A stretch of 17,610 nt of DNA from Schizophyllum amplum (Eukaryota > Basidiomycota > Agaricomycetes > Agaricales > Schizophyllaceae). Below are positions 16,601 to 17,610 of this stretch, one piece after another. The notes under the pieces were generated by a model that ran no database searches, was not told the origin of the DNA, and saw only the letters and a list, made by a program, of their open reading frames with translations. The position numbers and the translations under genes are program-made. Numbering within the stretch: the first letter of the stretch is position 1; the number at the start of each line of letters is the position of its first letter. The stretch spans positions 5,001 to 22,610 of the forward strand of contig VDMD01000249.1 of NCBI GenBank assembly GCA_007026445.1, in the 5' to 3' direction.

Positions 16601-17610
16601 CGAGTCGTACTCCGCTTGAAGGGTAGCTTCTTCATCTTCCCCATGATGCATGGCTCGCAGAAGGAAGGAACGCCGGTGAGCGTAGTGACACCCTGCAGCT
16701 GGTTATGCCGGACCATATTGCGGAGGCTTTCATGGTTTGTGTGACCCATGAGGTGGTGCAGGCGGTTGATGTCCATGGCGAAGGCGGCATGCTCGTCCAT
16801 GCCCAGCGGCTGGCAGTCGACGTGGTAGAGGCCGCTCTTCCGGCTTGGCAATGCAGGCAACATCGTCCGACGAGTTGCGCACCACACATGTATCGCCTTC
16901 GAAGACAACGCGCATACCACTCTTGGTGATCTGCGGGACGGAGATGAGAGTGAGGGCAAGGTCGGGGACATGGAGCGCGTCCTTGATTTCAAAGTCGCGC
17001 ATGCCGTCCGGTGTTCTGGCTGAGAAGCGGAGGGTGCCCTTCCCAATAGCCTTGACGATGGAGTCGTTGCCCAGGTGGACATCGCGCGGCGACTCAAGCT
17101 TCCGGTAGGTGCCCAGTTCGAAGTAGCAGTCAAGGTTGGACATCGTCTTCGAAGCACCAGAGTCCATGATGGTGGCCTTTTCCGCTTGGAGGGGCTGGGA
17201 TCGGACGAGACATAGGCGGAAATCTTCTTGTAGGTGCGAGTAGAGATGACATGCGCTTCGTCTACATCAGAGTCCGAGTCCGAGTCCGACCCCTTCTTGC
17301 GCTGCGCAGCGCGATTCACCTTCTCCCTCCCCTTCTTCTTCTTCGCCTTCGCCTCCTCGATGGCCTTCTTCCCTTCATGACACTCCTCGGTGCCATGGAA
17401 GCTGCCAGGGCCATGCCATAGGCATCCCTTCGGCTGCTTCTTCGCCTTCTCCTTGCCCTTCGACTTCTTCGACGAGCTCACGCGTGGCGCGCTGGCGGCG
17501 TGGGCCTGCTCGTCGTTCTCGTCTTCAGACTCCTCGTGCTTCGTGGCGTGAGCACGGAGCTTCGCCTCCACACCGTCTAGCGTGAGCGGGTTGGTAGGGG
17601 TGGCCGGAAG
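13586..17610 (-). pseudogene. Copia gag-pol polyprotein, broken by three frameshifts and one stop
   Basis: This encodes the proteins for reverse transcription and integration of the element. Visible in order are: the end of gag with a C-x2-H-x5-H-x4-C knuckle near 17410-17450; protease DSGAS near 17150; integrase zinc group H-x4-H...CEPC (about 16640-16760) and catalytic SCDVGGP, RTDGGGEF and EQNGIAE blocks; a proline-rich, charged linker (about 15290-15800) with a probable coiled coil; reverse transcriptase with AYLNGEL and the YVDD box near 14600; and RNase H with DADWGGD, SSTESEY and RTKHI. The reading frame changes near 17195-17205, 16840-16850 and 16490-16500, and a TAA at 14072-14074 replaces an expected Tyr codon before TDADW. 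The frame then continues to a stop in the LTR. This copy is unlikely to be active by itself. Confidence 0.9.
13605..13613 (-). promoter_or_regulatory. Polypurine tract of the copia element
   Basis: GAGTGGGAG on the - strand lies directly before the TGTCAAAAG start of the LTR. This position and composition are typical for the plus-strand DNA primer of copia elements. Confidence 0.65.

Larger units (their letters stand above)
13381..17610 (-). mobile_element. Ty1/copia LTR retrotransposon (5' part beyond the window)
   Basis: The domain order gag knuckle, protease, integrase, reverse transcriptase, RNase H, with integrase before reverse transcriptase, defines Ty1/copia rather than Ty3/gypsy. 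The 3' LTR and polypurine tract are present. The 5' LTR, primer-binding site and first part of gag lie to the right of 17610. Confidence 0.9.

Noticed and set aside
14072..17571. Open frames on the + strand opposite the copia polyprotein
   Set aside because: They are shadows of the GC-rich pol coding strand; none shows a recognisable motif.

Overview
The window looks like genomic DNA from an agaricomycete (mushroom-forming basidiomycete) fungus. The reasons are GC-rich coding sequence, many 41-66 nt introns with GT(R)AG-type donors and CTNAC branch sites, a KDZ-family transposase, a lineage-typical F-box-like gene and a Ty1/copia retroelement. All exon joins below were worked out by hand from reading frame and splice signals; no search was run.

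Layout on the + strand. A three-exon F-box-like gene (532-1784, 385 aa) contains a nucleotidyltransferase-like GS...DxD motif and one GC-AG intron. A four-exon RING-finger gene (1890-2707, 216 aa) follows. Next is the C-terminal part (about 499 aa, five exons, 2847-4547) of a KDZ transposase whose N-terminus is not present. Directly after its stop lies a roughly 250-bp cluster of 12-bp palindromes, CAGA-N4-TCTG (4600-4853). This may be the subterminal transposase-binding end of the KDZ element.

Layout on the - strand. A large gene of unknown function (1029 codons if uninterrupted; basic AKD-repeat N-terminus, very acidic C-terminus) runs from 11631 down to 5039. Its second exon is split by a 3242-bp inserted DNA element (7321-10562). 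The element has long, diverged terminal inverted repeats of about 365 bp and is flanked by a perfect 7-bp target duplication (CGTCTAA). Taking out the element and one duplication copy leaves an unbroken reading frame. No transposase is recognisable inside it, so it looks non-autonomous.

Further right, a second unknown - strand gene (11963-13273) has lost or hidden its 5' end next to a copia retrotransposon. The retrotransposon occupies about 13381 to beyond the right edge on the - strand. It includes a hairpin-rich 3' LTR, a polypurine tract and a gag-protease-integrase-RT-RNase H reading frame broken by three frameshifts and one in-frame stop.

Overall this is a host-gene region invaded by at least three unrelated mobile elements (KDZ, a long-TIR non-autonomous element, copia). 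The clearest candidates for something undescribed are the TIR element inside the otherwise intact unknown gene and the CAGA-N4-TCTG palindrome array beside the KDZ transposase.
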